64,000 nucleotides of DNA from Ectocarpus siliculosus. Its lineage: Eukaryota; Sar; Phaeophyceae; Ectocarpales; Ectocarpaceae. A model generated the notes under the pieces. It ran no database searches. It saw only the letters and a list, made by a program, of their open reading frames with translations, and was not told the DNA's origin. The stretch covers positions 7,606,698 through 7,670,697 of the forward strand of contig FN649741.1 in NCBI GenBank assembly GCA_000310025.1, in the 5' to 3' direction. Positions 23,301 through 34,977 of this stretch are shown in pieces (positions within the stretch are counted from its first letter, which is position 1; each line of letters begins with the position of its first letter). The translations under genes were made by a program, and so were the position numbers.

Positions 23301-26300
23301 AACTTGCTGCGCCTTCTTTTGGGCTTAGCTTGTGACGGCACCGAGATTCGTTCTCTCGAATACAGTACCTTGAAAAGCAGGTACAGTGGTGCGCCGAGAT
23401 CAGAACCATTGCTCAACGCAAATAAGTACCCTGTGCAGTGGGAACTTAGCAGGAATTCCAGACCATCCCGCTTGGTGCCACCGTCCAGCGGTGTTGGTTG
23501 GCTAACATGCTGCACTGGATCCGACCAAAACGACCAACACACCTGCACCGAGATGGCCGCCGCCTGCGCGTTGTGGTACGTGCAGAACCCGAACGCCTTG
23601 GGCAGATCTGTGGACGGGTCCACCGCCCGGTTCCACTTCTCCACCCTCCCGCAGCACGTGAGCAGCTCCTGCACCAGCGAGTTGTCTGTCTCGGGCTTGA
23701 GCTTGCCAACATACACGTTGATGCTGGGCCCTCCTCCTCCGCCTCCCATCGACGGAGCAGATGCGCCGCCGCCGTTTGTCGCACCCCCGCCGCCGGCACC
23801 GTTCGGCCCGTTCTTACCACCGCGCCCCATGCCCATCTTGTCAGGCCCACCGCCGCCGCCGCCGCCCCCGCCCCCGCCGCCTCCGGGATGTTTTCCCATG
23901 CCCTGGAGGGCTGGAAGGTTGGGGGGGAGTCGCGGAGGTGGAGGGCGAGCACCCCCTGCCATGTTGGGGCCCCGGCCACCCATGCCTTTTCGCGCCAATA
24001 GCGGAAGGGACAAGGGGACAGGGGTACGGCGAGAGGGTACGCGTTGACTCAGACCCTGGTGGGTTATTCAAGGCCAACGAGTCAGGAAACTACCACCTGC
24101 ACCACGTTCGGGTATGCATATCACAACCAAATGCATGGCGCACACTACTGTACATGCCGCTGCTGCTCAAAGACACGATGGTGCTCTCGGTGCTGTATAC
24201 AAGCTCTCCCTGGAGCGTGACACGTAAATAACACAACAGGCACGACTTCTACGATGTCGTGCACCCGCATAGGTACACCGAAACGCCCAACAATACCACG
24301 CACGAAACCCCCCACCTTGGTTCATTCCCATCCCGCCCATGCCCATGCCGGGGCCCCCCATTCCCATTCCCGGTCCCCCTCCCCAACCGGGGCCCCCACG
24401 CGGCATGCCGCGTCCGCCCATGGGCCCCCCCATGCCGGGGCCCATACCTTCAAAAGGGGGCAACGTTTGGAAGATCGTGAGGGGAAACAAAAGGGTTGAG
24501 GCATTAGCAAGGGCTTTGGCCGGAGTGATGGCAAACGAATCGAAAGCATTGAGGAAACGACGAAGAGGGAAGCAGCTCGAGGGTAAAGCCGATGGGTTGT
24601 GAAAGTGATGGATACACCGCGTTGTGCTTGGCAACTTTTGGCCTCAAGTGCCCTGTGCCTGGCAGACTACCGCGGGCTGGGAATTTGAGATGGGCTACGA
24701 TGTGAGCACCAGCATCCGCAACAGCAACAGCAACAGCAGACGACCACCAGCACCTGCACATCACCGTGAGAATAAAACAACTTCGATCGGCTGATAATTT
24801 ACGCTTTCAACGTATATTTCAGACTGTACCCGACACAGAGCAACACAGCGACAGTCCATGCAACACATCACTCGCATCGATTCCAACCCTCAGAAGTTTG
24901 ATCACGCCACATGGCTGGCAAGCCCCCCACACAGGTGATCAAAACTGCGTGCAACACAACTTACCGGGCCCCATGCCCCACCCCGGCCCTCCTGGATGCC
25001 GCGGCCCCCCTCTGTGCATGCCGGGACCCATACCTGTGCGAAAACAAAGGTGGCGTTATGGTTTGGGTTACCTGACCACGACAAAACCGCCTGTCTGACT
25101 GCATTGATGCGAACATTGGAGTATGTACGACAAGTGTATCTGTGTTTTTCCTCAGCAGGGTTGGGATTCTTCCGCAAGAAATTGTAGTCAAAATGGCACC
25201 AGAACGGTGCGCTTTGATCGACCTATCGCAACACAACCAACACAGGTATGGACTGCTGTGGACGTGTCTCCTCTTCCCCGCGAAGTCAACAGAGATCTCC
25301 GAAAAGCCAATGGAGATCTACATGCACCAGCAAGCGCAGGCAAAACCGTTCTGAATGTTCTGCCGGTGCAGACGGAAGGTGGCGTCAGTGGGTTCGTCGG
25401 AGACGCGCCTACATATCAACGCACCGATTTGCCATTTTCCGGACACTGCGGGCGGATGTGTTTGGATCAGATCGGCAGAGTGAGTGTGCTATTGTTGCGG
25501 GCGGATGCGTTTGGATTGGATCCGCAGAGTAAGAGTGCTATTGTTGGCTTGAAGCGCTACGTACAACAGCAAGGGGACTGCCTACAATGTGACCCCCTCG
25601 TCAGCAAACTTTGTGGTGCGAGAACAGGTCTCCGTGGCTAAAAAAGACATCCCGAACTCGCCAGAGACCTGGCATTCTAATACTGGTAAATGGGGATGTC
25701 GTTGGTTCGGGGGGTTCGTGGTGTATAGCGAGTATTCACGTACGTACAACCATCGGGGGCAGCTGGGCCGCTAGTTGCGGAACACATTGGTTCATCGCCC
25801 GCGATCCAATCCGAGGTGGCGTGGCGGGGTTTGGTCGATCTTCATCGCATGGGGCGTTCGTAAACCCTGTTCAGGCCTTTATTTCCCTGCGTGAAGGCGT
25901 CGGCGTTGCCGGCAATGTATGCCCTCTTGAGAGACATGCTGCTGGCAGTGCAGCTGCGAAGGTTGGTACGACAGAGTATTTGAAAAATATTGCTGTCTGT
26001 TTGCGATGGGACTAATCGGACTACAGCTGCGAGCATCGCGCTCGTGGGCAATCACGTGTGAGCTCTAAGTCTACTTCTTCACAGAATACGAGAGCACCGA
26101 ATCAAACTGCGAATGCCAATCATGCCTGTCGTGCGCCTAAAACATTCGCCAATACACAACAGCGCCCCTTTCAACGGCAGAGAGTATCAAAATAGAGAGA
26201 GGACACGGGGAAAAAAATTCAATTGCAGTCTTGCTGTTGATCCCCCAGCGCAAGTTTCATGGTATGTCTGTCTTTGGTCGTGCCACTTAAAGCAGTACAC

Positions 26301-26699
26301 CGACTACACGATGCTGCTGCCGTTGATTCCTCCACGGGTGAAAACGACAGGCGACAGACCCCACGGCGCAGGGAGAGAACCATCCACTTTTTCTTGCCTC
26401 TACAGCAAATGGGAATGGGTACCCTTCGAGATACCATCCAAACACCGGATGCAACCACACATGACCATCAACCACACCACACAAGGGGGCGAGTGCCACG
26501 TGTGCCACCAACAGAGAGGGATGGACAGAAGAAATCAGCGTGGTAATACTTGTCTCTCCCTGTGCTGGTGCTTGCTTCGCTTACCCCTGCCGGGCCACAT
26601 GCCTCGAGGCGGCCCATATCCTCCCTGGTTTCCGTTGGGCGGCCCGGGCGGCCCTCCGTAGTGCCCCCCAGGCGGGCGGGGTGGTCCTCCTCCTTGCAT
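17319..26699 (-). CDS. RBM25: RBM25-like splicing factor (RRM, RE/RS/RD-rich, PWI domain)
   Basis: Spliceosome-associated regulator (U1 snRNP/exon-junction contacts in animals and plants). Eleven exons on the minus strand: 26585-26699, 24965-25033, 24316-24447, 23543-23985, 22899-23045, 22363-22728, 22003-22125, 20467-21265, 19613-19707, 19130-19306, 17319-17432. Lengths sum to 2580 nt (859 aa plus stop) with every phase matching; human RBM25 is about 843 aa. Exons 1-4 encode a Gly/Pro/Met-rich head and the first part of the RRM (VYVGKLKPET, AFGFCTYHNAQ). Exon 5 completes the RRM (LLNDLELAGQPILVKV) and reaches the helical linker. Exon 6 has the acidic SEDEDEEKEELI-EIEKFRQKQ segment, exon 7 a charged coiled coil, exon 8 an RS/RD domain and acidic stretches. 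Exons 10-11 form the C-terminal PWI domain (FAYEINWQMVE, MRPWIVKKIIEYLGEEE, then ILDELKLVLEEDA). Intron 10 carries a fossil gag-like element. Confidence 0.95.
17732..18217. repeat. Imperfect inverted repeat, arms about 195 bp, spacer about 94 bp
   Basis: Reverse-complement of 17732-17929 aligns along its whole length to 18024-18217 with scattered differences and small indels. The spacer holds a direct doubling of a 13-base motif (around 17974-17999). The right arm is continuous with the gag-like segment, so the left arm looks like an inverted copy of part of the same element. In RNA from either strand this would form a long hairpin inside the RBM25 intron. Confidence 0.85.
17732..18756 (+). 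mobile_element. Fossil retroelement fragment with gag-like zinc knuckle, inside RBM25 intron 10
   Basis: The segment lies antisense in the last RBM25 intron (17433-19129). Near 18617-18660 the plus strand encodes a perfect CX2CX4HX4C zinc knuckle (CFHCKKREHTERTC), preceded by a Gly/Arg-rich stretch, as in nucleocapsid regions of retroelement gag proteins. No reverse transcriptase, integrase or matching long terminal repeats were recognised nearby, so this is an incomplete, old copy. It also contains a large inverted duplication (17732-17929 against 18024-18217). Family assignment beyond gag-like is not possible from sequence inspection. Confidence 0.55.
25448..25546. repeat. Two-copy 49-bp tandem repeat in RBM25 intron 1
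   Basis: The segments beginning at 25448 and 25497 match over about 49 bp with a few substitutions (both start GCGGGCGGATG and end GTGCTATTGTT). Intron 1 (25034-26584) otherwise shows no recognised coding sequence. Confidence 0.75.
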
Positions 26700-28397
26700 C
26701 TTGTGCTTGCACGCCTCCTTAGCTATGTATCTCAACTCTCTCTCTCCACAAACGACGGCGGTGGTGAGAGCACGAATGCGCCTGCCTGCTGTGCCCGTGC
26801 CACCCTGTTTCGAGGGCTGGGGGCACCGCGAAATCAACAACGGTTGAGCTTGGGTACCCAGCAGCTACAGAGCGCAGCTGGGCAGGTGGTGGGTCGGGTC
26901 AGCCACCGCGCCATCGCAGAAGCAGTCAAGGCAATCGAGAGGGGGAGGCGAAAGGAACGAAGGCGCGGAGAGATACTTTGCAGGGATAGGTGCGTTTGCG
27001 TTGGGCGTTTCATTCCGAAAACTATTGCAATAAAGGCAGAGGAACTAACGCCGTCGATGTTCCTCGGTTTGCCCTCCGATGGCCGCATCGTTTCGCCAAA
27101 CTCTGTGGCCATCCCACGAATTGATAGTGCCACGGGCAAGCGTGCAGAACGTAGAGGTGCAAGGCAGGTGGCACCAAATTGACGAGCCATGTAGCAAGGC
27201 ACTGCTGTGCACGGTTGTTTGCAGTCCAAGCCCGTGCCCATACCACCATACACCGTCCGTGCACAAGCAGTAGTCATCGTGTGCCTCGTTTAGGGCTTCT
27301 TGGTGACACGAGGCAACCCTTTGTCAGGAGGGCTCCGAAGCTTGGAAAGGTGCACAAGCAACAGGCAGCGATACAATCGCAAGCAGAGTACGTAGAGTGC
27401 TCCGGAAGATCACGACCTCGTAGCCAGGCGTCTGTGTTCTCCTTCCCTCCACGATGACGGAACTCAAGCACAACCCGCCACCGCACAACGTCGGGCCGCA
27501 GAATCGCCGGCCGCGCCAGCGCAATGTTCCGATCCACACTGCTGTTCCCGGCAACTGCTGTAAACACCAGCGTCCATTGCCCAGACACGCAATGGCAGCA
27601 ATTCCCTCGCACGGTGTAGAGACTAGCAGTAGCGTGAGAGCTCTCTCCTCCGCCCGGCGTGAATGCTCTTCGGCGTGTCTTCGTTCGATACCATGGCTTT
27701 GCTCCTGGTGTGATGCGAGATATCACCCCCCCCCCTCAACGTGCATTTTCACTCGGCAACCCCACACAGCAGTGGGGCGGATGCCATCCCGAAACTGTTG
27801 TACACGTTACATATGTCTCGCTATCTACCTCTCGAAGGTGTTTGAAAGATAACTCCTTGGGTATTGACGTCATCTATGTTGTGAATCAATCGGGCATGAG
27901 CGATCGGCTCCACCCTCAATGTGCCATGATCTAGAGGATGCAGTGCCTAACCTGCACGCGCTGCCGGCCCTGAAGTTGGGTATCGCGAGGTTCGCGCTGC
28001 AACCTGGTTTCCATGCATGCACGAAGGTGCCCAGTGTTCCGGCATAGCCTTATTTACGTAGGTGGTATGTATGATTTATGTGCTCTGTGAGCAGGCACGG
28101 ACGGGTTGTTTTGCTGTTGTCGAGGAGAGCGGGAGGTCAACCGCATGCCGGCGTGTACAGCACCGCGGGGCTGAAAAGGTTGTTTTGTGGCGTTCCTCGA
28201 ATGCGGGCTCCGGGTAGCCGGGCACGTCCGTGTGGTCGCTCTGTCGAAGCTGTGGCCATTCCCTTGCGTTACTGGTGATATTCTGCTGTTCTACAGCAGT
28301 ATTGTATGCACACTTATCTTCTTGGCAATCTTAACCTTTGCTCCGAAATACATGTCCTGGAGCACGACTTGTAGCGCAGAGATATTGAGCAATATGC
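26700..28397. other. Divergent intergenic region upstream of RBM25 and OSCP
   Basis: About 1.7 kb between the RBM25 start (minus) and the repeat cluster before OSCP (plus). Open frames exist on both strands (for example 27274-27726 minus) but none has a recognised domain, and they overlap each other. Must hold the RBM25 promoter. Confidence 0.45.
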
Positions 28398-28848
28398 CCG
28401 AAGGCAAAGCTGCGGTGTGTGCCAAACCGCATGCATGTTCACAGCCCGTCCGCCCTAACAAATCTGACGGTAACATTGCTGTTGTCGACCAGTAGTCTGA
28501 ATCCGTCTGAAGACGCACGGCCTGCGTCGCGGAGGGGGATTCGTGGCTCGGCGGCGGTAGCGGAACCCCCCCCCGCATTCAAGCGACCAGCCATGCCTAC
28601 GCACGTGCTTCCTGCACACCGCGCAACTGAGGATCCTTTTGATTGTGGTGCGCTGCCATTGGACGATCCTCAGTCTGTCCGCGCTTCTTCGAACCATGCT
28701 CCAATCCTCAACACGACTCGCGTCGTAGACGGAGCCAAGACTTTCAGGAGCGGTCGACAACAACGATGTCACCATTCGATTTGTTGTGGCTGACGGACCG
28801 TCATCATGCATGTGGTTTGGCACGCACGACAGCTTTTTCCATCGCGTG
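28398..28848. mobile_element. Putative non-autonomous foldback/MITE-like element
   Basis: About 95 bp at 28405-28500 reappear as the reverse complement at about 28750-28840 (shared core: GTGCCAAACCRCATGCATG and GTTGTCGACC), with about 245 bp between them. The middle has its own short palindrome (CTGAGGATC near 28627 and GATCCTCAG near 28664). No coding capacity is seen. The right arm abuts the poly-C-ended 88-bp repeat. Target-site duplications were not identified, so transposition is inferred from the inverted ends only. Confidence 0.55.
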
Positions 28849-28930
28849 CTCCGTCCCGACCTTGTAGAGATGCGAGGTCATTGGTCTAACGACTACGGTA
28901 CACACGATTATGAGTACCCCCCCCCCCCCG
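28847..28930. repeat. Dispersed ~88-bp repeat ending in poly-C, copy 2
   Basis: Matches positions 11-105 in the same orientation and again terminates in a C homopolymer. It directly follows the right arm of the foldback-like element, so it may be part of that element or a preferred insertion site. Confidence 0.6.
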
Positions 28931-28994
28931 TCCTTTGACCGCGGCCTCCTTACACGTTTTCTTTTTGTTATCCTTGCAGGTCTAAGCAGAAAGC

Positions 28995-31844
28995 ATGGCT
29001 CTTCGGTTGGCCGCGGAGAGATGCTGTGTGGGGAAGACCGCCACCCGGTCCTTTGCTACCGCCGCCTCTAAGGCGACCGCCGCTTCCGGTGAGTTACGCC
29101 GCAATATCTCCGGTAGTTTTGCGGAAAGATCTCCGGTAGTTGTGCCGCAAGATCTCGGGCAGTTTTGCAGAACGATCTCCGGCAGTTGTACCGCAAGATC
29201 TGTAGACATCCAGAGGCTGTAGCGAAGGAGAGGATCGTGAGGCCTAGCAACAGGGCCCGCGAAGTTGGGACACGACCACCAAAGCGGCAGCACCAGAAAC
29301 GCTCGCGTGGCAGAAGTGTTGGTTGTGCTTTGGTCACGAGAGAATTATTTTTGCCGTTTCACCGCCAGCGTTCACTGATGCTGATGCTGCTGCTGCTGCT
29401 GCTGCTCCTGCTACGGTTTTGTCCTTCGTTGCTTTGGGGTTACACCGCAAGGTACACACGATATCTAGTCATTATGCACACGATTTTCCACAAACGAGAT
29501 CAGATTGCCTTATTATTCGGCGAATCGTCACTGAGCTAGGAACCTCGGCGTAACAGGTGTGCTGTTGCCTTTGATGTCACGCGGGCAGAATACATCAACC
29601 ATCGATTGTGTCCTTTTTGTTGTTTCCGATGGAACTCTCAAGGTCGGGCTGCCGAAGTGCTGACCATTGTCTCTTCATGACTTGCGTTTTTGTGTCTGCT
29701 CTATTCCCTCCCACGCCGCACACACTTCAGCGAGCCACGACCCGCCGCTGAAGCTTTACGGCATCCCCGCCCGTTACGCGAACGCCACCTACTCGGCGGC
29801 GTCCAAGGCTGGGGAGCTTGAGATCGTGCAAAGAGACCTGGACGCCTTTCAGCACGTGAGAAAAAATTAAAAAAGGGAAACCGTCTGCTTTGAACTGTCT
29901 GTGCTGTATACGACCGTACTGTTGTGTTTTTTTTGCACCTGATAAGTACTATTTTATTTATTCCCTTGATCGTCCCCCCTCCGCCCACCCGCGCGCGCTT
30001 CTTTAGATCATCCGCAACAACGCCAACTTCAAGGCGTACCTGACCAACCCCACGGTGTCGCGGAGCGCGAAGGTGGAGATGGTTGACAAGGCCTTCGACG
30101 CCAAGTCCAAGACCTCCTCCGTGACGAAGAACCTGCTTCTGGCCATGGCGGGGAACGCCAGGCTGGCGGACGCCGAAAAGGTGCCTTGGCCTTGTCCGTG
30201 TTGTGCGGCCTTCGCAAGCGGTATCGGTAGTGGTGCTTGTGGTGGAGATATAAGCATTGTAGTGCAACGGTGGTCATTGTGAAGTGTGTGCCGTAGAGGT
30301 GTCACTTGTCTGCGCAAAACTCTCGGGCCTGTAGTCACGGGCATGTAGGCCTCCGTTCTCGAGACGGCCGCTACAGCTTTCATGTGGGAGGCAAGGAGTC
30401 GCTTTGGTTATTGAGTTCAAACCGCAATGCGGTTGTTCTTAGAATGCACGGTGTATATCGACATTGTCGCCAAAACTATGTTTGTTTGGCTGAGACGAAC
30501 GCACCGAACCGGTACTGGACAACGAAAATCGGCACCGCTACACATAGAAGCAAGACTCGATGAAACCACCGACCTGCCCAAGGAGCCTCGCCCCATGAAA
30601 AGTACCACGCAGTTTTTTTATCCTAGTCTGGCATCGCCGCTCAAAGGCAAGCAACAGAGTGCGTTAGTTTCTCCGTCCCTCTTCCGCGCGCACTTGGCCC
30701 AGGTGATCGACGCGTACACCCGCATGCTGAAGGCAAAGAAGGGGGAGATCGATGCCATCGTCACTACCGCGGAGCCCCTTACCCCCCAGCAGGAGAAGGC
30801 CCTGGCGGCCGGCCTCAAGGCGCAGGTGGGTTGTTGTTTTTTTCGTCTCCCTTGTCGGAACGTTTTGTGTGTCTGGCTTGAAACCACAGGGTCGGTTTCT
30901 GGGATGGAAGGAAGCAAAGGTAGAAGAGGGGTGTGGTGTTTTTTGGCGAGATGTATCGACACAATCAGGTTCCAAGTAGCCTATAACTGATGCTTTTGTT
31001 TTTGAGACAAAACAACGCGTACAGTTTTGTGTATAGCCTTCCACAAGTGTCACATGCAGCTTTATGACCTCGGGTTTGTCCCGAGCGATGTACCACATCG
31101 TGTATCACAGCTGTGTCTTGACATCCGCATGATTCTTCCGTACACTCCTGCGTCCGTGTTTTTTTTATCTTTCAGATCGGCGCGAACGAGACCATCGTCC
31201 TCAAGACGGAGGTCAACCCGGCGCTGGTGGGAGGCTTGACGGTGCAGATCGGGGACAAGTTCATGGACCTCTCGATTTCGAGCAAGATCGCGTCCATGAA
31301 GGTGCGTCGTGCAGGATATACTGTAGGATAGATCGCCAAGGCGATCAACAGAAACATATCCATGTGTGAAAATACCACGCTAGATTTTCTGCGATAATCC
31401 CACGCTAAATTTCTGCTACAAAGCAATCCATGTGTATGACGTCGATATAGACACAGGTGGACAAACGCGGTCACTATTACCGCGGCGATAAATGACTTGT
31501 GCATAGTCAGTGGGTACATACACGTCACTACGCCGACCCTCTCGCTCATCTCACTTTTTTGCTCCATTAAGGCGCCCCTGCTGCACGCACCCCCTCTGCT
31601 TGTAGCTCGTGGTGTTTCCCGCCAATTCCCACCACCTTGTCGCCGTTCTGCAACACGCTCTCAGAGTTGTTGAAACAAGTTTTGCTTACCCTTTTCTCTT
31701 GCATGCTGTTTTTGGATGACTCTCCCCCCCGTTAAGATGTACTCTTTTCGAAAGAAAAACGAACCTCCCCATCGCGTCCTGTCCTCTGTGCTCCGTGCTG
31801 CGCTGTTTCTGCAGACTCTCATGCAAGACTCGGTCGCGAGCTAA
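28995..31844 (+). CDS. ATP5PO: Mitochondrial ATP synthase subunit OSCP (delta/O subunit)
   Basis: Peripheral-stalk subunit that ties the F1 head to the membrane part of mitochondrial ATP synthase. Six exons: 28995-29088, 29731-29855, 30007-30180, 30703-30825, 31176-31301, 31815-31844; all phases agree, 223 residues, near the usual 210-230. Residues 1-30 form an Arg/Ala/Ser-rich mitochondrial presequence. Exon 2 gives the KLYGIPARYANATYSAASK signature, exon 3 the helical segment ending NLLLAMAGNARL, exon 5 the conserved LVGGLTVQIGDKFMDLSISSKI block. A read-through of the exon 5 donor would stop after nine codons; the GTGCGT donor and the CTGCAG acceptor before 31815 give a better C-terminus (KTLMQDSVAS). 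The chloroplast delta subunit is an alternative, but the presequence and RYA/YSAA motif fit the mitochondrial form. Confidence 0.93.
29089..29212. repeat. Short tandem repeat in OSCP intron 1
   Basis: About five imperfect units of roughly 25 bp with the core GCAAGATCTCCGGYAGTT run from the start of intron 1 to about 29210. The array starts within 10 bases of the 5' splice site. Confidence 0.7.
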
Positions 31845-33534
31845 AAGGGTCAGAATAGGTGGAGGCATCGGCAAGGCGCTATTTTTTTTGGAAATTAGGA
31901 CTGCTGTGAATGTGCTCTTCTGGGAAGCAAGGCGGGGCGGGCGGAAAATATCGGCGTCTGTTGGCATGCTGAACTTCGTACGGTACCTCATGCGGATGAC
32001 ACAGTTCCAGGCTACCCAAGGCTGATGTTACTACAATGTATCTTGCCCGAATGCACCGCCGTTGGGGTGCACTGGTAGGGCAGGCCCTACCGCACGACGC
32101 TTTAATGATAGGATAAGGACGAGGGCTGCGGAGGAACAAGCCGTGTACTCTTGTTCGCCAACAGCCGTGTTCCCGATTCTTCGGTTTGGCCCAAAGAGGC
32201 TGATGGGCGAATACGGCAAGAGTTTTGATTTTTTTCGTTGTCGAAAATGGACAGAGTGAACATGTTCTTTTTCGTTGTCGAAAATGGACAGAAAAAGTGG
32301 TCTACTGTCCAGCATCTGCTGTTTGAAGCGATTGGTCCGCAACGTGCCCGTGTGCACTGCTGCGGCGCTGTCAGGGTGCCAAACGCACCGGTTCGTGTTT
32401 GGCGGAAGTGCTTCTTGACACGCCGTCGAGACGAAACAACTCTCAGACCCTGCTCGATTCCACGTCACCAGGCGTTCACGACGTTGCTGAGATGTGCGGG
32501 ACTACCCTAGCTAACAAACCATGTACGTACGAGGGCTGAATACGTTCGGCGGCAACAAAATGGATTATGTTCTCGTCGTTGCGTGGATGCCATTGGGGAG
32601 CGTGGATGATGATGCGTTTTAACGTTTTAACGCACCTTTCGACTGAACTCTTCGGTTGAACGCACGAGCCGCGCAATCGCCTTGGGAGCTACTGCTGTTG
32701 ACACATTCATACCTAAATCTGAAACGGTGCATACATATCTGAGACTGAAACGGTTACATCAGAGGCTACGCGAGGTTACCCGTTACCACGTTACCACGCT
32801 GTCTCGTAAAAAGTTGTGAGCTGGAACGTGGGACGGTTCTCCCCTCGCCGAACCGGCACTTGTTTCGCCGCTGTTGGCTGCTCATGCTCTCATGCCGCCA
32901 CCCTTGCGTCCTTTTAATCCATCCACACACTGACACTCGCGCGGCAAAAGGGCGTTAGAAAGATGTATGACCACAAGGTTCTGCCTGATATGGCAGGCAG
33001 CCGGCCGGACTCGACGATTTCGCTAGTTCGGTTCGATGCCGTGAAGGAGATGGATATACTACGGGTCAGTTTTGGCAGTTGGAAGACAGATTCTAAAGTA
33101 GACCTGTAGACTCATGGTACGGACGTATGCAGTGTTGCCTCCATTCCGACCAATGATCCATTCATGGTCGGGCTACACCGTCGGATGTAGATCTCCTCAT
33201 GTTTGTACCACGAGAGGCTGAGTACCCGCGAGACATGAGATTTAGTGTAGGGTGCGGTGTCCGGGCAAAGCCGCACGCCTGCCTGCAAGCTGTGTCTGTC
33301 CTGCTCTAGGTACAAGAAAGGCAAGTATCCACATCTGACGGAGGTGTTTCGGCGTTGCAATGCTCTTCGTGGTTGTATGCATAGGCTATGTGTTGAAAGG
33401 TATGTACGGCACAGCATGTGTAGACTAGTCGTCATCGTAGAACACAAACTATTACAGTAGCAGTAGTTGAAGTACCAACGGTGGGGCTCATGATGTCGAG
33501 TACGCCAGAAACATGCAACCCTGATCTCCTACAG
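31845..33534. other. Intergenic region, with weak candidate exons at its right end
   Basis: No recognised gene between OSCP and the next supported exon. A two-copy repeat of a TTTTTCGTTGTCGAAAATGG motif occurs near 32231 and 32268. Two open segments with splice-like edges, 32964-33060 (followed by GTCAGT) and about 33310-33400 (followed by GTATGT), could be 5' exons of the gene at 33535, but their phases do not join cleanly, so they are not annotated as coding. Confidence 0.35.
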
Positions 33535-34658
33535 CACCGGATGTGCCGTCGGTCTGCTGTGCATTATGTTTTTCCGGGCCGACAGAGAATCGTCTTGAGA
33601 GATGCCTTGGTGGCGCTCTTAGCCGACCAGCGTCGCAAGTTCATGTCCGGCGGCGAGCTGTGCGTCGAGACCGTTTTACGCGCCCTTCTGGAGCTCCGTG
33701 AAGCTTCGCTCGAAGTGATCGACGCCATCACCAGGTATAACGTCCATGCCATCTTTGGTGTGCCTTTCGTCTGCTTTGTATTAGAGGCCTTCTGCTGCTG
33801 TTGGCCCATGTCGCGATAAACCCTTAGAATTGGGGTAGGGAAAGTTCTGTGTTGTCCTGATCGAAGTCAATGTTGCGAGAAGACGATACCATAGCGTGGG
33901 AAGCGACGCATTCGTACCTACTCGTAATGTAGTCTAGGCACTGTCGTTCTTTCAAAAGCAGTCAGGGCAGTTTTTCCGAACGCTTTCCTGAAACCTTGGG
34001 GAGACCTAGACTAAAAGTATTGTGAGAAAAATTCAGACATTCCTTCGCCCTGGCTCGAGGCCGCAGAGAATTCCTTCGGAATCGCTATTATTTTGAGGTG
34101 CTCGATCTCGCGCATTCTTGGTACGAAAGTTCTTACGTCCCATCCTCAGGCGTCCCTCACAACAAATGTAGATATCGCATGACGTCACCTTTAAAAATAA
34201 TCTGATATGTTCTGTGAAACTTGATGCTAAAACACAGATGGCGGTTGACTCTCATAAAACCTGAGGCGTTCGACGTCCGAGGGAGCAACTACGTCGTCGC
34301 CATGACGACAGACGTGGGCTTTCTCGCGACCGGTCTGAGCCCCCTCAAAGAGTTGTTCGGCATGGAATTCGGCACGGGGAATCCTTTTGCTCTCCCCTGT
34401 GCGACTTGTTCTAACACTGGGACCGCCAAGAAGAGAAGCGACGGCCATCACGTTAAAGGCGGGGGCAAAGCAGCAGCCTGGCAAGCACCCACCGGTGTTC
34501 GTGGTTTGGCAGAACCGAGCGGAAGGACTGTGAAAATTCCCAGGCAACCGTCTCTAGAGAATAAAACTTCTGGCGGCAAGAAGGTGAAAACACTATATTA
34601 CACAAATCAAAAGTCGTTCAGGGGGTTATCCTGCATTCGTTTCGTAGGTGGGAGCTGA
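33535..34658 (+). CDS. Unrecognised split gene (two supported exons)
   Basis: Exons 33535-33734 and 34238-34658 join by a GTATAA donor and an ACAG acceptor in phase 2, keeping one frame to the TGA at 34656-34658. The first exon is helix-rich and charged (VLRDALVALLADQRRKF, LRALLELREASLEVI). The junction forms a W-R...P..F...G.NY...M..DV.FL...PLKELFG pattern across exon 2 (34239-34370) followed by a Lys/Gly-rich tail. That pattern looks like a conserved module, but I cannot name a family. The last about 80 residues may include unspliced intron. Upstream exons are likely missing; an alternative acceptor after 33500 is possible. Confidence 0.4.
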
Positions 34659-34977
34659 GGCCGGCACCCAGCAGGGGACAAAGAGACGAATCAACGGTTA
34701 TTTTCTTATGGCAGTCGTGGCGGCCACCCGTTAATGACTGAGACAGTCGGAATTAGAAACTAGCCCAACACGTTCCGTATAGCGATAGCTGTAGCGACAG
34801 TGTGCGGCAAGTACGAAATGTCGTGATCGACGGAATCTCCAAAGACGTCCCACGTTCCCCATTCGCCACCCTCGCATTCGGCGGAATCACAACGGATACA
34901 ACTCAAGGTACTCGATGGTCAAAGAGGAACATCAAAACAACACATGCTAACCATGTGACTCATTCTCGTGTCTCTTC

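Noticed and set aside
23222-24047. Plus-strand Pro-rich frame opposite RBM25 exon 4
   Set aside because: Shadow of the Gly-rich RRM exon; the minus-strand RRM motifs and phase-matched splice sites fix the real strand.
27274-27726. 150-codon minus-strand frame upstream of RBM25
   Set aside because: No recognisable motif, no start-context or splice support, and overlapping plus-strand frames of similar length.
32964-33400. Two putative 5' exons of the 33535 gene
   Set aside because: Their edges look like splice sites, but the phases do not join to each other or to 33535 without assuming another exon.
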